In this document: piece after piece, positions 49,336 through 61,239 of the stretch
Layout of the letters: every line of letters starts with the position of its first letter
How positions within the stretch are numbered: the first letter of the stretch is position 1
The notes under the pieces: model-generated
Told to the model about the DNA's origin: nothing
Databases searched by the model: none
What the model saw: only the letters and a program-made list of their open reading frames with translations
Source: Coleophoma eucalyptorum
Lineage: Eukaryota > Ascomycota > Leotiomycetes > Helotiales > Dermateaceae
Assembly (NCBI GenBank): GCA_026120035.1
Contig: JALRME010000018.1
Location: forward strand, 1-64,000
Direction: 5' to 3'
DNA: 64,000 nt
Program-made: the position numbers and the translations under genes

Positions 49336-52300
49336 ATGCTATACGGTCAAAACTTACCATGGCGAATTGCCCTTCAAGGTGCTACTCGATCTACTCTTAG
49401 AAATGCTTCAAGTACCGCGAGGAGGATTCATATCATCTCACGGCACACTCGGCCCTCGATTACCGCGCAACCCATACCCTCTTCGCGAATTTACTTCCTG
49501 TCGCCGACAGTTACTTCAAGCAGCCCCCATTTCTCCACATCTTCTACGCGCCAAAAGGAAGCAAAAGATGCGAAAGATGCAGCCATTGAGGAATCGAAAG
49601 AGGAGGGAGCAAAGGACAAGGTCGAACAAGCTCAGGAATCGAGTGGCGATGATGTGATTGAGGGCAAGACCAAGGGCCCCGAGTCTGCAGGCGGGGCCAA
49701 CCCGTCTCCTGTAAATGATGGAAAGGGAAGCAGTGCAGCACAAGGAGGCTCGGGAGACTCTGGGAGTGGAGATGGTGGCAAGAAGGGACGTAAAGGCGCA
49801 ACAGAGCGCGCCTTACAAAAACCGTCGGTTCCTGATGTTTACCCGCAAGTAATGGCTATACCAATCGCAAAGAGGCCCTTATTTCCAGGATTGTACAAAG
49901 CTATCACGGTACGCGATCCAAACGTTGTCGCTGCTATCAAGGACATGATGAATAGAGGGCAGCCATATATTGGAGCATTTGTCTTCAAAGATGAAAACGC
50001 GGACAAGGATACTATTGACAGTATCGATGATGTCTATGATACCGGTGTATTTGCACAGATCACAAGTGCTTTCCCAGTCCACGGCGACGAGGGTGCATTA
50101 ACGACAGTTCTATATCCACATCGCCGGATTAAGCTGTCTACTCTTATCCCAGCCAACCGCAACATCACCACCGATGGCAAGCAAGTCGACGTCCCTGTTC
50201 CAGATCCCATCCCTGCAAAATCTATCAATGAAGAGCAGTCTCAAGAGACGAAGGGAGATGCTGTCGCAAGCTTCGAGGAGGGAGCGGTAGAGAAGATAGT
50301 AGATGACGGAACAACATCAGCCTACGAGCCGACGAGTTTCTTACGAAAGTACCCTGTTAGTCTGGTAAATGTGGATAATCTCACGGAGGAGCCAACAGAT
50401 CTCAAGAGCCCAATAACAAGAGCTGTCACAAATGAGATTGTCAACGTCTTCAAGGAAGTAGCGTCTATCAACAGTCTTTTCCGCGACCAGATAGGGACGT
50501 ACTCCATGAGTCAGTCCGCTGGTAACATTATGAACGAACCTGCGAAACTTGCCGACTTTGCCGCTGCAGTCTCCAACGGCGAGGTCGCAGAGTTACAAGA
50601 TGTATTAGCAGAGATGAATGTGGAGGAGAGATTGAAGAAAGCGCTTGCAATTATCAAGAAAGAGTTGATGAACGCCCAACTGCAATCGAAGATTTCAAAG
50701 GACGTCGAGAGCAAGATCCAGAAGCGGCAGCGCGAGTATTGGTTGATGGAGCAAATGAAAGGGATACGGAGGGAACTTGGAATTGAATCAGATGGAAAGG
50801 ACAAGCTTGTTGAAAAGTTCAAGGAGAAAGCCTCGAAGTTAGCAATGCCAGATGCTGTTCGAAAGGTGTTTGACGAGGAGATCAACAAGCTTGCTCATCT
50901 AGAGCCTGCAGCCTCCGAATTCAACGTGACACGAAATTACTTGGACTGGCTTACACAAATCCCGTGGGGTCAGAGAAGCGCTGAGAATTTTGGTATCAAG
51001 AACGCGATGACCGTTCTTGATGAAGATCACCACGGGCTGAAGGATGTCAAAGATCGCATTCTTGAGTTTATTGCAGTTGGAAAACTGCGAGGAACTGTAG
51101 AGGGCAAGATTTTATGCTTCGTCGGTCCTCCAGGTGTGGGCAAGACAAGTATTGGAAAGTCGATTGCACGAGCTCTCAACCGCCAGTATTACAGATTCAG
51201 TGTAGGTGGTCTTTCAGATGTTGCTGAAATCAAGGGACATCGAAGGACGTATGTTGGTGCTTTACCAGGAAGGATTATTCAGGCATTGAAGAAGTGTCAA
51301 ACGGAGAATCCACTGATCTTGATTGATGAAATTGACAAGATTGGTAAAGGTCATCAAGGTGACCCAGCTTCTGCGCTACTTGAACTCCTTGACCCCGAAC
51401 AGAACAATTCCTTCCTAGACCATTACCTCGATGTACCTGTCGACCTTTCTAAAGTACTCTTTGTTTGCACAGCGAACTGGACCGATACTATCCCGCGCCC
51501 ACTCTTGGATCGCATGGAGATGATCGAGCTTTCTGGCTATGTCGCCGATGAGAAGATGGCGATTGCGGAGAGATATCTAGGACCAGCTGCAAAGGAGTTA
51601 GCAGGGCTCAAGGACGTCGACGTGAACTTGAGCAAAGATGCCATCGAAGAACTTATCAAATCATATTGCCGAGAATCTGGGGTACGAAATCTGAAGAAGC
51701 AGATCGAGAAGGTTTACCGCAAATCTGCTCTCAAGATCGTGCAAGATCTTGGGGAGGAGGTTCTCCCTGAGGCTGAGGCCTTGACAGAGGAGGGTAAGGA
51801 GGCGCTTGATGCATCGAGGAAGGACGAGACCGATGTCAAAGAGACACCACAGAACATTGAGCAGGAAACAACAGAGAAACCACGAGTCAGTCTGCAAGTT
51901 CCTGACACTGTCCATGTCACGATCGACAAGGACAACCTCAAGGACTATATGGGGCCTCCTGTATACAGAGCTGATCGTCTTTACGATATTACCCCACCTG
52001 GTGTTGCAATGGGACTTGCATGGACGCAAATGGGTGGTGCCGCACTTTATGTGGAGTCAATCCTTGAGAGTGCATTAACGCCGTCATCATCACCTGGACT
52101 GACCACTACTGGAAACCTGCAAGCTGTTATGAAAGAATCAACTGCAATTGCGTACTCATTTGCCAAAGGACTCCTTGCCAAGAACTTCCCAGAAAATCAT
52201 TTCTTTGACCGAGCCAAACTCCACTTGCACTGTCCCGAGGGAGCTGTCCCGAAGGATGGTCCCTCAGCTGGTATCACAATGGCGACTTCTTTATTGTCTT

Positions 52301-52691
52301 TGGCACTGAATCGGTCTCTTGATCCGGCAATTGCGATGACTGGTGAATTGACAGTTACTGGAAAGGTGCTACGAATTGGTGGACTCCGTGAGAAGACAGT
52401 AGCAGCACGACGAGCTGGCTCAAAGGTTATTATGTTCCCCAACGACAATATGTCTGACTGGCTGGAGCTACCTGAGGTACGTTTGGCATCTAACCAACCA
52501 TATGAAGTTGAAAATCCTGATGCTAACATGGAATACAGAATATTAAAGAAGGCATCGAGGGACGACCAGTGGCATGGTATTCTGAGGTTTTTGACCACGT
52601 CTTCCCTGATGTGGACCGAGACCAAGCAAACAACTTATGGAAAGAACAGCTCAGCAAGAAGACGGATAAAAGTGATAGGGACGAAGAATAA
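49336..52691 (+). CDS. PIM1: Mitochondrial ATP-dependent Lon protease
   Basis: Exons 49336-52476 and 52539-52691 encode 1097 residues. Lon degrades misfolded and oxidised matrix proteins and helps maintain mtDNA. The N-terminal 70 residues are Arg/Ser-rich without acids, a clear mitochondrial presequence, followed by a low-complexity Glu/Lys/Gly linker. The substrate-binding LON domain starts near 175 (MAIPIAKRPLFPGLYKAITV). The AAA+ module has Walker A GPPGVGKTS (about 598) and Walker B LILIDEIDKIG. An acidic insertion near 815-850 is typical of fungal Lon. The protease domain carries the catalytic Ser in PKDGPSAG (about 979) and Lys in GGLREKTVAARRAG (about 1020). The small last exon, after a GTACGT donor, supplies the conserved C-terminus (EVFDHVFPD). 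Confidence 0.97.
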
Positions 52692-53301
52692 ACTGCATTG
52701 TACATAAATAGCTAGGAACCCTTCTTCCTTAGTACCTTTTGTAGACTTCCCGGTTGGGTGCTTTGAGGCGACGGAGGAATTCACCAGATGGAGTTCATGA
52801 GTGTCTTGATTTTGGTTGTGGTTAGGGGGTTTTACAATCTCCCCTCTATACGTCTACGTACGAGAATCTTTTATGACAGAAGGAAGTGAAGGGTCGAGGC
52901 CGAATATGACGAAATAAATAATACATATAAGATGGATATTGTGTCAGTGTCGGTGCTCTAAATCCGGCTACCCTTTCCAAATTTGTAAATGACTGCGTCG
53001 AGGACAGTAGACAAAGCCGTAGCGGAAAAGCATATTTCTCGCAGCGTTGAACGAACGTGATGCGTTGGGTCGTATGCAATGCATGCAGCTTTTAAGCCCG
53101 ACCTTGCCCGGTGGAACGAACGGATGATGCTGACGCTGATGTGCTGTCCGTAGAGAGGAGAGAAGAGCGAAGGACTTCGGAAAAGGCCCATTCTTCTCTC
53201 CACCACTTAGTATACGTGACTTCTCTGATTGAATGGGATATAATGTTGACACAGTTCGGACCTTGCCCTGTTGCATTCCCGATGTCCTTGACCATGCGCG
53301 C

Positions 53302-53324
53302 GCTGGCTGGCTGGCTGGCTGGCT
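53302..53324. repeat. (CTGG)n tetranucleotide repeat
   Basis: Five GCTG/CTGG units in the intergenic region downstream of LON. Confidence 0.8.
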
Positions 53325-54494
53325 AGCTGTGCTATTCGGCTTGGTATTTCTATAGTGCAATGCACGTATGAAAATCATAACCGACCCCTCTCCCCCACCC
53401 CGGCCTACCACAGGGAGTTGAGCATACGCGGCAATGGGGAGTTGGGCCTACATAAGGCACGAACCTTTCATGTACTGGTACTTGGGACGCTGACTGGAAG
53501 GGATAATAATAAGCGTAAGGAATCGGAACTTGAGGACTTGCTGGCATCGAGTCACCCGATCAGATTCTGTACTGTGACCACGAGGGTTACTTGTGCTAGG
53601 TTGCTGTTGTGCTATGGATCTGTGCTGCCGGTATCAACAGCCTCATGGCTGCCCGAATGCAGCCCAGTTGACAGGTCTATTTTCTCAGCTGGCTCCAAAC
53701 CACCAACAATGCCCAACCAAGACGAAGTCTTGAAACGAGGCTGATGATTAATTTTCTCGCGACTACCTCGTCATAGCAGGATTTGTACGGTATCTTCACC
53801 GTCCTGCCCTCACTGCACTTCACCGATTCGGCTTGGAAGTTAGGGTTTAGCTAGACATCGGCGGTTACAGTAACTTTGTCGGATGCCAATCGACGTCACA
53901 GCTCGACGAGTGGAATGACAATGCATGATGTGGGCGAAGGGTTGGCTGACGCTATTGAAGAGTTTGATCTGAACGCAATCCTTCGGTCCTCTTGGGAGGA
54001 TGAGAGGAAGGGAGGAAGGGAGGAAGGGAGGGATGGGCCTTCTTTGTTTCCCTTTCCATTTTACCGTCTTTTGCTTTTCTTCAGACGAACCGTTGGATCT
54101 ACGTGGGGTACGGCATGGAAGAAAGGGAACCGTTGCGAGCACAGCAGCAAATCTTGACAAGGGCCTGCCCCATAACAGCATGCTATTAATGTTCCTGGGT
54201 TGTACTGTACCTCGTACTGTCCCTCGTATGCAATGTTAACGTTGGAAACGAATATCAGCACTGGAAGTAAGTGAGTCTTGACGCAGAATCGGCAATTCGC
54301 GGGCAGTGGGAGAGCAGAGACACGGCAAGAGCAGCTCGAAGCGGTGAGACGGTTTTGCTTACCGGATTGTCGAATCATGTGTTGGTTGGTGAGCGGTTGC
54401 GAGGACTCTGGACTTGCAAATGAGCTCCTGAGTAACTAGAGAGAAGCAGATCAAGAGGATAGTTCCAGAGCGAACTGAGCAAGCAGAGAGAACA

Positions 54495-54602
54495 GGGTGA
54501 ATAGGGTGAATAGGGTGAATAGGGTGAATAGAGTGAATAGAGTGAATAGAGTAAATAGAGTAAATAGAACGGATAGAGCGAATAGAGCGAATAGAGCGAG
54601 TA
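54495..54602. repeat. Nine-base minisatellite, 12 units
   Basis: Twelve contiguous 9-base units run without a gap. They begin with four perfect GGGTGAATA, then GAGTGAATA (2), GAGTAAATA (2), GAACGGATA, GAGCGAATA (2) and GAGCGAGTA. The variants are grouped in blocks, as produced by local unit duplication. A unit length divisible by three leaves all six frames open over it, which creates false peptides with NRV or LFT periodicity. Confidence 0.92.
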
Positions 54603-54680
54603 TACACCAATGCGCTCCCAGCCTGCTCTGCATTGCATGGCCTTTTGCATTCAACCTGGCTTGCCCCCTCCCCCTCCAGC

Positions 54681-54701
54681 TCATTCATTCATTCATTCAT
54701 A
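54681..54701. repeat. (CATT)n tetranucleotide repeat
   Basis: About five TCAT/CATT units close to the minisatellite. Confidence 0.8.
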
Positions 54702-54840
54702 CATACAAGACCATCCGGGACTGGTACGGTTGCTGTACAACGGTCACATCCACCAACGACTCATCGTCCACCATCCTGGATGGACCACAACTCTCACAGC
54801 AAATCGTCTTGTCGAGGCTGTGGAGGCGCAGTGAGGTGAG

Positions 54841-54862
54841 AACGTACCGTACCGTACCGTAC
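54841..54862. repeat. (CGTAC)n repeat
   Basis: Four consecutive CGTAC units in the kinase-like gene's upstream region. The same word is scattered singly through other intergenic stretches. Confidence 0.8.
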
Positions 54863-55395
54863 CCTGACCAGACAGACCAGACCAGACCACCATCACCACG
54901 CGCAGAAATGCTGCTCCTCGTCCGGCTCAGTCTGTTTGGCAGCCTTGCTCGAGCTCCTGTCTCCGTTTCTTCTGCTTGGTAACCACATCTGGACCCCTTC
55001 CCTGACCGCTCCTGCAACCTCGCCCTGCCTGACGCTTTTGCTCTGCCCAACCCCAACCTCATCTGTCCTGCCCAAAGATACCTCCTACCTACACCGAATC
55101 ATCATTGTAAACGCGTGTTGGCCAACTGTTTGCGACCGCCTTATGTCAACACCAGCACCATGTTACCCTGCCTCTCTCTACACATGTCATGATCCCTTAC
55201 TTATACCTGAGAGTGCAGCTACTCTCTACCTCATCGGATAGCTGCATCTGCACCAGTCACTGAGCGTCTCTTCCAGAGCGTGTGCTTCGATGCCGTGACT
55301 GGTTGATCCATAATCTATCGGTACTCATCCAATTCCCCTTCTCACCACTCTCATCTAAACTCAATTCCAGCATTGCAGATTCACTCACGCCCACA

Positions 55396-57825
55396 ATGGC
55401 GCAGAGTGAGAAGTTCCACGAGAGAACCGCGTCCACCGACCAGAAGGCGTCACTATGGAGGAGGATATTCGGGATGGAAGACACCTCGACCCAACCACCA
55501 CCTCTACAAGAAGATGCAGCTCGACCCGGCGTTGTACGAAGACTCTCCCGGAAGGTTGTCCCTTCTCTACCTCGCCCTCAAACCTTTCGCAGACAACAAT
55601 CAGAGCTCCGGGATCGATTAGAACCCGTTTTACCACATCTCGACGAGCGGCGTGCAGTGTCCGTAGATAGGCGACGGAACCCCAATATGCGGGATACGTC
55701 GACGGCTGCGAAAGCTCCGCCGCGACTTAGTGCACCGGAGCTCTTCGAAAAGCCTATGACCATAGACAGCGTGCTAGTTCCACCAAACGAAACTGTACCT
55801 GTCCCCAGTATTCAAGATGACCGACAAGAATTTGTCGATGTTACAAAGGACCTCTCGAATTTAGAAACGGCATCATGTTCAGAAACATTTGACGAGATCA
55901 TCAATGAAGAGCTTGAGCGTCGATGGATTTTAAACCTGAGCATGCACTTCCGAGACAAGTCAAAGAGAGAGAAATTCTTTGTCACCTTTGCTGAGACACC
56001 TAGCCACTGGCGCAGAGTTACCGTAAGTCTTGACTACAGGGACGCGCCCCAGGACTCGCTAGAGGAAGAACTCCAGCGTATCCGTTTTCAGCGAGACAAA
56101 AGTGCTCGCATATATGAAGCTATCCGGGAATCACTCCCAGATATTCAGTTCTATGATACGGTCACAAATTTGAAATTGCAGACTGAGAACGAGCGACTAC
56201 ATGTGCACGTCGTTGAAGATGTATCTGAAGTTATAAGCTACCCACCAGTCAAAGCCATCAACCATCTTAAGTGTCGACGGGTGCGCGAAGAAGAGCTTGT
56301 ATTTGATTCACATTTATCTGGATTTGTTTACAAGGTTATACTTGATGGTGAGATATTCATCAAGAAGGAAATTCCGGGACCTGATACAGTGGATGAGTTT
56401 CTCTATGAGATCAATGCCCTACATCAACTCTCTGGTTCGCAGAGTGTTATTCAGTTTGGTGGCGTGGTGCTCGACAATCAGGGCGAACACGTCAAAGGTC
56501 TCCTGATAAGTTTTGCCGAGAAGGGGGCTCTCATTGACGTGATTTATGACGGCGATGGCCAGATTCCTTGGAATCGACGCGAGCGGTGGGCGAGACAAAT
56601 CGTCCAGGGGCTGTCAGAGATCCATGAAGCTGGATTTGTTCAAGGAGATTTTACCTTGTCAAATATCGTGATCGATGCAGCTGATAACGCAAAGATTATC
56701 GACATCAACCGACGAGGTTGTCCTGTTGGTTGGGAGCCCCCAGAAGTGGCAGCGTTGATAGAAAGCAACCAGCGGATTGCAATGTACATTGGTGTCAAGT
56801 CTGATCTATTCCAGCTAGGCATGGGTAAGCTGTACCTTCTCCTAAGAGTAGGACTTAGAAGCTAACCTAACGCATAGTTCTGTACGCATTGGCATTCCAA
56901 CACGACGAACCAGAGACACAACGGCCTTTGGACCTTTCTCTAGCCCCTCCTGACGTCCCCAAATATTTTGTGGACGTCTGCAATAGGTGCCTGGATGTTG
57001 ACCCACGAGCACGATCCCAGGCTGTGGTTTTGCTCACCTTGTTTCCAGAAATGGAAGAGTCTCCCATTTTGCACGTGAGACCACAATCGCCGATTGTCGT
57101 TGAAGCCCGTCATATTGACGAGGGCTACGATGACCAAGAAGATCCCAGGATTATCAGCTCCGTTCATAGCCACACCAACGAACATGAAAGGTCGAATGGG
57201 ACGCATACCTACGTTGAACCTGGAGAACTTGAGGATGAACCCTATTATTTCCCCAGAAGAGGTCGATCTCCACCACGAGAAGCCATCAACAGTGATGTCT
57301 CTCCATGCTTCGATGACTCGGAATACACTCACCATATAACTAACGATCTTAGAGAAGACCCTAAAGATATAGAAGTAGATGTCGTCCCAGTCTCTGACGA
57401 GACACATCACACACAAGCGCCAGTGCTGGATAGTCCGCATGAGCCCGGGCTCGAGCCTGAGCCCAAGTAGACAGAGGGAGAGCCGCGAACCACAGCAGCG
57501 GCATTCAGAAAGTCACGACGCGTTAAGGCGATGGTTTTGCGGGCATCGGAAGTGCTTTAACCACCACCAAGATACCCATTCAAGCGAGCCTGGAGGATGA
57601 CTTCCTTACGACAGATGATGCAATAACGACAGAATTGGTTCAGAGGACACGGAGTTTGATGATGACTTTTGGCAGCTGCACAGCATGCGCGATGTTTCCC
57701 TCCCAAATGTCGGTACTAATATGGGCGGAAGCAAGAGGATATGGAGTAGCATAGCTACCGTAGTGTATAATATTCAAAGGCGGTATCTCGATGAGGAGCC
57801 AGAGCCTACCACGTCAATGATCTAG
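55396..57825 (+). CDS. Protein-kinase-like protein with degenerate catalytic motifs
   Basis: Exons 55396-56824 and 56878-57470 give a 673-residue protein ending in TAG at 57468-57470. An alternative intron from GTAG at 57467 to ACAG at 57632 removes that stop and adds exon 57633-57825 (736 residues). The N-terminal 320 residues are not recognised. A kinase fold follows: GFVYKVILDGEIFIKKEI (putative Lys), LLISFAEKGALIDVI, IHEAGFVQGDFTLSNIVID at the catalytic loop and AKIIDINRRG where DFG is expected. The HRD Arg and the DFG Phe/Gly are therefore changed, but the catalytic-loop Asp and Asn and the metal Asp remain, so activity is uncertain. After the kinase part (about 510 on) the chain is acidic and low-complexity. 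It may be a pseudokinase or an atypical kinase. Confidence 0.65.
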
Positions 57826-58310
57826 CACACCAAGATAATGCAGTGATGTGAAGTCCGTGGCGTTGCCGATGCAATAGCCATTCCCTCGCCGCACAAGGGC
57901 CCATACCCAGGGTTACCTCGTACAAATTTCGAAATCAGCTGAGTATGGTATCCGGATCAATATACCCTAAGGGCTGGGTTTACAAGGGATTGAAGAGCAC
58001 AAGCACGAGCACATGCTATACACGATCCCTTCAGGTACATCCATCCACTCAAAGGTTTTTTTTTTTTTGGTGATGCTGCATTCGTCAACAACCCGCGCAA
58101 GCGAGCCGTAGTTGATGTGCTCTCCTTGCAAATCCAACTCTGGGCTGTTTTCGCTCACTTGACCCTTGAGTATGCAAAGCAAGAGCGCCGCGGGCGGCCC
58201 GAGGGAACGATAGCAAAGATATTAGAAAGTAAGGCATGCCGAGATTTAGTGGTAGGTGCGACACACTGGTGTGATAAGCTGATGGCCGATAACGATGCAG
58301 CTTAGTGATT
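57826..58310 (+). pseudogene. Decayed coding tail downstream of the kinase-like gene
   Basis: Stretches that read like real protein continue past the stop codons but in shifting frames. The first is about 57847-57936 (ending PYPGLPRTNFEIS), in the same frame as the last kinase exon but after two stops. It is followed by EYGIRINIP, then PKGWVYKG (57966 on), then EEHKHEHMLYTIPSGTS (57989 on). After a T13 run comes a long clean segment, 58069-58305, from GDAAFVNNPRKR to CDKLMADNDAA and a stop. At least four frame changes are needed to link them. I do not recognise the domain. It is either the original 3' end of the kinase-like gene or the remains of a separate gene. Confidence 0.5.
58056..58068. 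repeat. T13 homopolymer
   Basis: Thirteen T inside the decayed coding tail; the reading frame changes across it, so it is a likely indel site or sequencing-error site. Confidence 0.85.
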
Positions 58311-58850
58311 GGGCCACCGACTCGTTGTAGTCATTTCTTCTCGACACACTGAGCACTCGCTGCACATCGGCGGTCCCCGCTTCCAGGTCTAGGGGTCAGG
58401 CGAGGCGCGCCTAGGAGGTAGTGGGCGATCTCCATGCGCTCCAGTGCTCTCGCTATCGACCTTACAGCACTCCGTTACGGCACGCTGCCTTGCGATTATC
58501 GTGGAAGCCTGCCCATCACGGAGATATCAATGTCTCCAAAACTCTCTTCCGCCGGTTGAGACCCCGGTGTATATATATACATCCGCTCGCATGGCCTTAT
58601 ATGTGTGTATGAATCTTGCAATCCACCCTCTCTGAGCTTTCTCCAGCTTCGTCCAGGAAAGACGATTCCACCGCTCGCGGCACCCTCGTCCCTTCGGAGC
58701 CATCAGTTGTTTGCACTTACTTAGTTCCCACCTGCTTTCACCCAACCCTCAAAAGTGAACAACCACCCCTGCCTTGTGCCTTGAGTTGACTGCTCCCATC
58801 GACAAGAAAGCCAAACTTCAGTGCGAATAGATTTTTAAATTGCGGAAGCT

Positions 58851-60809
58851 ATGTCGGTGAACCTCGATCAAGGCCCGTTGGACGGACCGGACCGAATTGG
58901 CCCTGAGCAGTCGCCCAAGCGGTCATTCGGGGAACATATCAATCATATCACCAAGGCCTTCACCACGAAACAGGGACTTGTTGGTACTTATGATTATGGT
59001 AAGTCGGTTCTGCCCAGGTAACTTTTTACCGTCGCTAACAACCTCTGTTTAGGCTTCCTCTTCAAGCCAAACCTTCCATTCATGAAAAAGTCGAAGCAAC
59101 GGGCTCCTTTTTTTGGTCTCCAAGATCGCATGCCTGTCGTGCTAGCATTGCTTCTTGGATTTCAGCATGCTCTCGCTATGTTGGCGGGTATCATTACTCC
59201 ACCGTAAGCACCTCTTGGAACCTGTTTTTAGACCTATACTCAATGAATCTCTTGCAGAAAAATCATTGCATCATCTGCAAATTTCTCGACCGAAACCACA
59301 CAGTATCTTGTATCAACCTCTTTGATTGTTTGCGGTATTTTGTCTGCTGTGCAGATCACTCGTTTCCACATCTACAAGACTCCTTATTATATCGGTACTG
59401 GCTTGATTTCTGTTGTTGGAACTTCTTTCTCCATCATCCCTATTGCGACTGCAGCTCTTTCGCAAATGTACGAGAATGGGATGTGTCCGGTCGCCGCTGA
59501 TGGCACCAAGCTACCTTGTCCGGAGGGATATGGTGCCATTCTGGGCACGGCATCGCTTTGTGCCCTCCTCGAAATCGGTCTCTCGTTCACGTCTCCCAGA
59601 ATTCTCAAGAAGTTTTTCCCACCGATTGTCACTGGCCCAACGGTCATGCTTATTGGTGTCTCTTTGATTCAGACTGCTTTGGAGGGATGGGCAGGAGGAA
59701 GTGGGAACTGTTACGGACGACCAACTTCTGGTGACTATATGCTTTGTCCGAGCAATACTGCTCCACATGCCTTGGCTTGGGGAAGTGCTCAGTTTATCGG
59801 TCTCGGGTTCTCGGTTTTCGTCAGCATTATTATCGCTGAGCGATGGGGAGCCCCAATCATGAAGTCTTGTAAGTTCTTTAGAAAGTCTGCCTTTCGTACA
59901 ACCTGCTAATACAATGCAGTGAGTGTGATTATAGGCTTGCTTGTAGGATGCATTATTGCAGCAGCTTGTGGTTACTTTGACCGCTCAGGAATCGATGCAG
60001 CCCCGGCTGTGTCCTTCATCTGGGTCAAGACATTCCCTCTTACCGTCTATGGGCCACTTATTTTACCTCTTTTGGCTGTCTACCTCGTTCTGATGATGGA
60101 GTCAATTGGCGATATCACGGCTACCTGCGATGTGTCCAGACTCCAAGTTGATGGCGCACTCTTTGACTCACGCATTCAAGGCGGCGTCCTTGCCGACGGC
60201 ATAAATGGTATGCTCGCTGGTTTGTGCACCATCACGCCCATGTCCACCTTCGCGCAGAACAACGGTGTCATTGCACTCACCCGTTGCGCAAACCGCAAGG
60301 TCGGCTACGCTGCGTGTTTCTTCCTAGTCGTCATGGGTCTATTTTCGAAATTCGCAGCAGCAATCACCGCAATCCCCGACACCGTCCTCGGGGGAATGAC
60401 TACCTTCCTTTTCTCGTCCGTCGCAGTGTCTGGTGTACGTATCATCTCCACCATCCACTTCAATCGCCGCGCACGTTTCATTCTCACCGCATCCCTCGCT
60501 CTCGGTTTTGGAGCTATCCTCGTCCCAGACTGGTTCAGTTATGTCTTCACCTACACGGGCAACAATAAAGCCAAGGCTGGGTTTTTTGATGCCATTGTAT
60601 TGGTTCTTGAGACTGGTTTTGCCGTTACTGCTTTCGTGGCCCTGGGTCTCAACCTGCTTCTCCCTGAGGAAGACGAGGAAGAGGACGCCGAAAGCCTTGC
60701 AGGCGATCTGGCAGACCGCGAGGAGGCTGAGGCTGTAGAGGAGAGAACCTTTGGTACCCACAAGAGTTTAGATGCTGAATCAGGCACAGGTGGCATCTCT
60801 AAAGCCTAG
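58851..60809 (+). CDS. Purine (uric acid/xanthine) permease, NAT/NCS2 family, UapA/UapC type
   Basis: Exons 58851-58998, 59053-59203, 59258-59868 and 59920-60809 encode 599 residues, close to Aspergillus UapA and UapC. These plasma-membrane symporters import xanthine and uric acid (UapC more broadly purines) with protons. The amphipathic N-terminus (HINHITKAFTTKQGLVGTYDYGFLFKPNLPF) is characteristic. The first helix has the QH motif (LLGFQHALAML). ALFDSRIQGGVLADGINGML precedes the NAT signature QNNGVIALTRCANRKVGY near residue 415, whose Q-N-x-G and T residues govern substrate specificity. About 12-14 hydrophobic helices follow the family order. The C-terminal tail is acidic (PEEDEEEDAESL), where related transporters carry sorting and turnover signals. 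Confidence 0.93.
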
Positions 60810-61239
60810 GGGCAGCATGTGGTATTTCGAGTTGGCTTAAATACGAACTCTAAGATGGGGGCAATTACTCTCTTTTTAAAAGTTTTTTGGTCCAGGCGTT
60901 CTGCGGGGTTATGAATGAATGGGTTGCAAAAGATACCCTTAGACAGACGTTGAGGCCCGAAGGGTGGAGGAATAAAACGCGTAGAACTTAGTAATTAAAA
61001 TTAAATATGAACCTACTCTTGAGTTGTCAATTTCATTCTACTGCAATGCTTATTTATAACGGTCTTGAAATTTAATGAGACTAGTCACCACCTCTAGTAT
61101 GGTCAATTGTAAATTTAGTGGTAGCTCAATATTGGCTCATATTGTCTTTTATTTGCTTGGTTCAAATGTCTGGACCACTTCAAACCCCAAACTATCTGGC
61201 AAAACAAGATGCCGCCCATGTGATATGTTCCTCTTCTGT
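60810..61239. other. Tail-to-tail intergenic region
   Basis: 430 bases between the convergent 3' ends of the purine permease and BRO1. AT-rich, with poly(A)-signal-like AATAAA at about 60970 on the plus strand. No gene seen. Confidence 0.55.

Larger units (their letters stand above)
52692..55395. other. 2.7-kb intergenic stretch with simple repeats
   Basis: It lies between LON and the kinase-like gene, both plus. It contains a CTGG run, a 9-base minisatellite, a CATT run and CGTAC repeats, but no supported gene. The open frames at 54.4-54.7 kb are artefacts of the minisatellite, whose unit length is a multiple of three. CT-rich sequence from 54.9 to 55.4 kb looks like a promoter/leader. Confidence 0.55.

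Noticed and set aside
54451..54688. Open frames on both strands with periodic LFT or NRV peptides
   Set aside because: They are translations of the 9-base minisatellite, whose unit length keeps all frames open.
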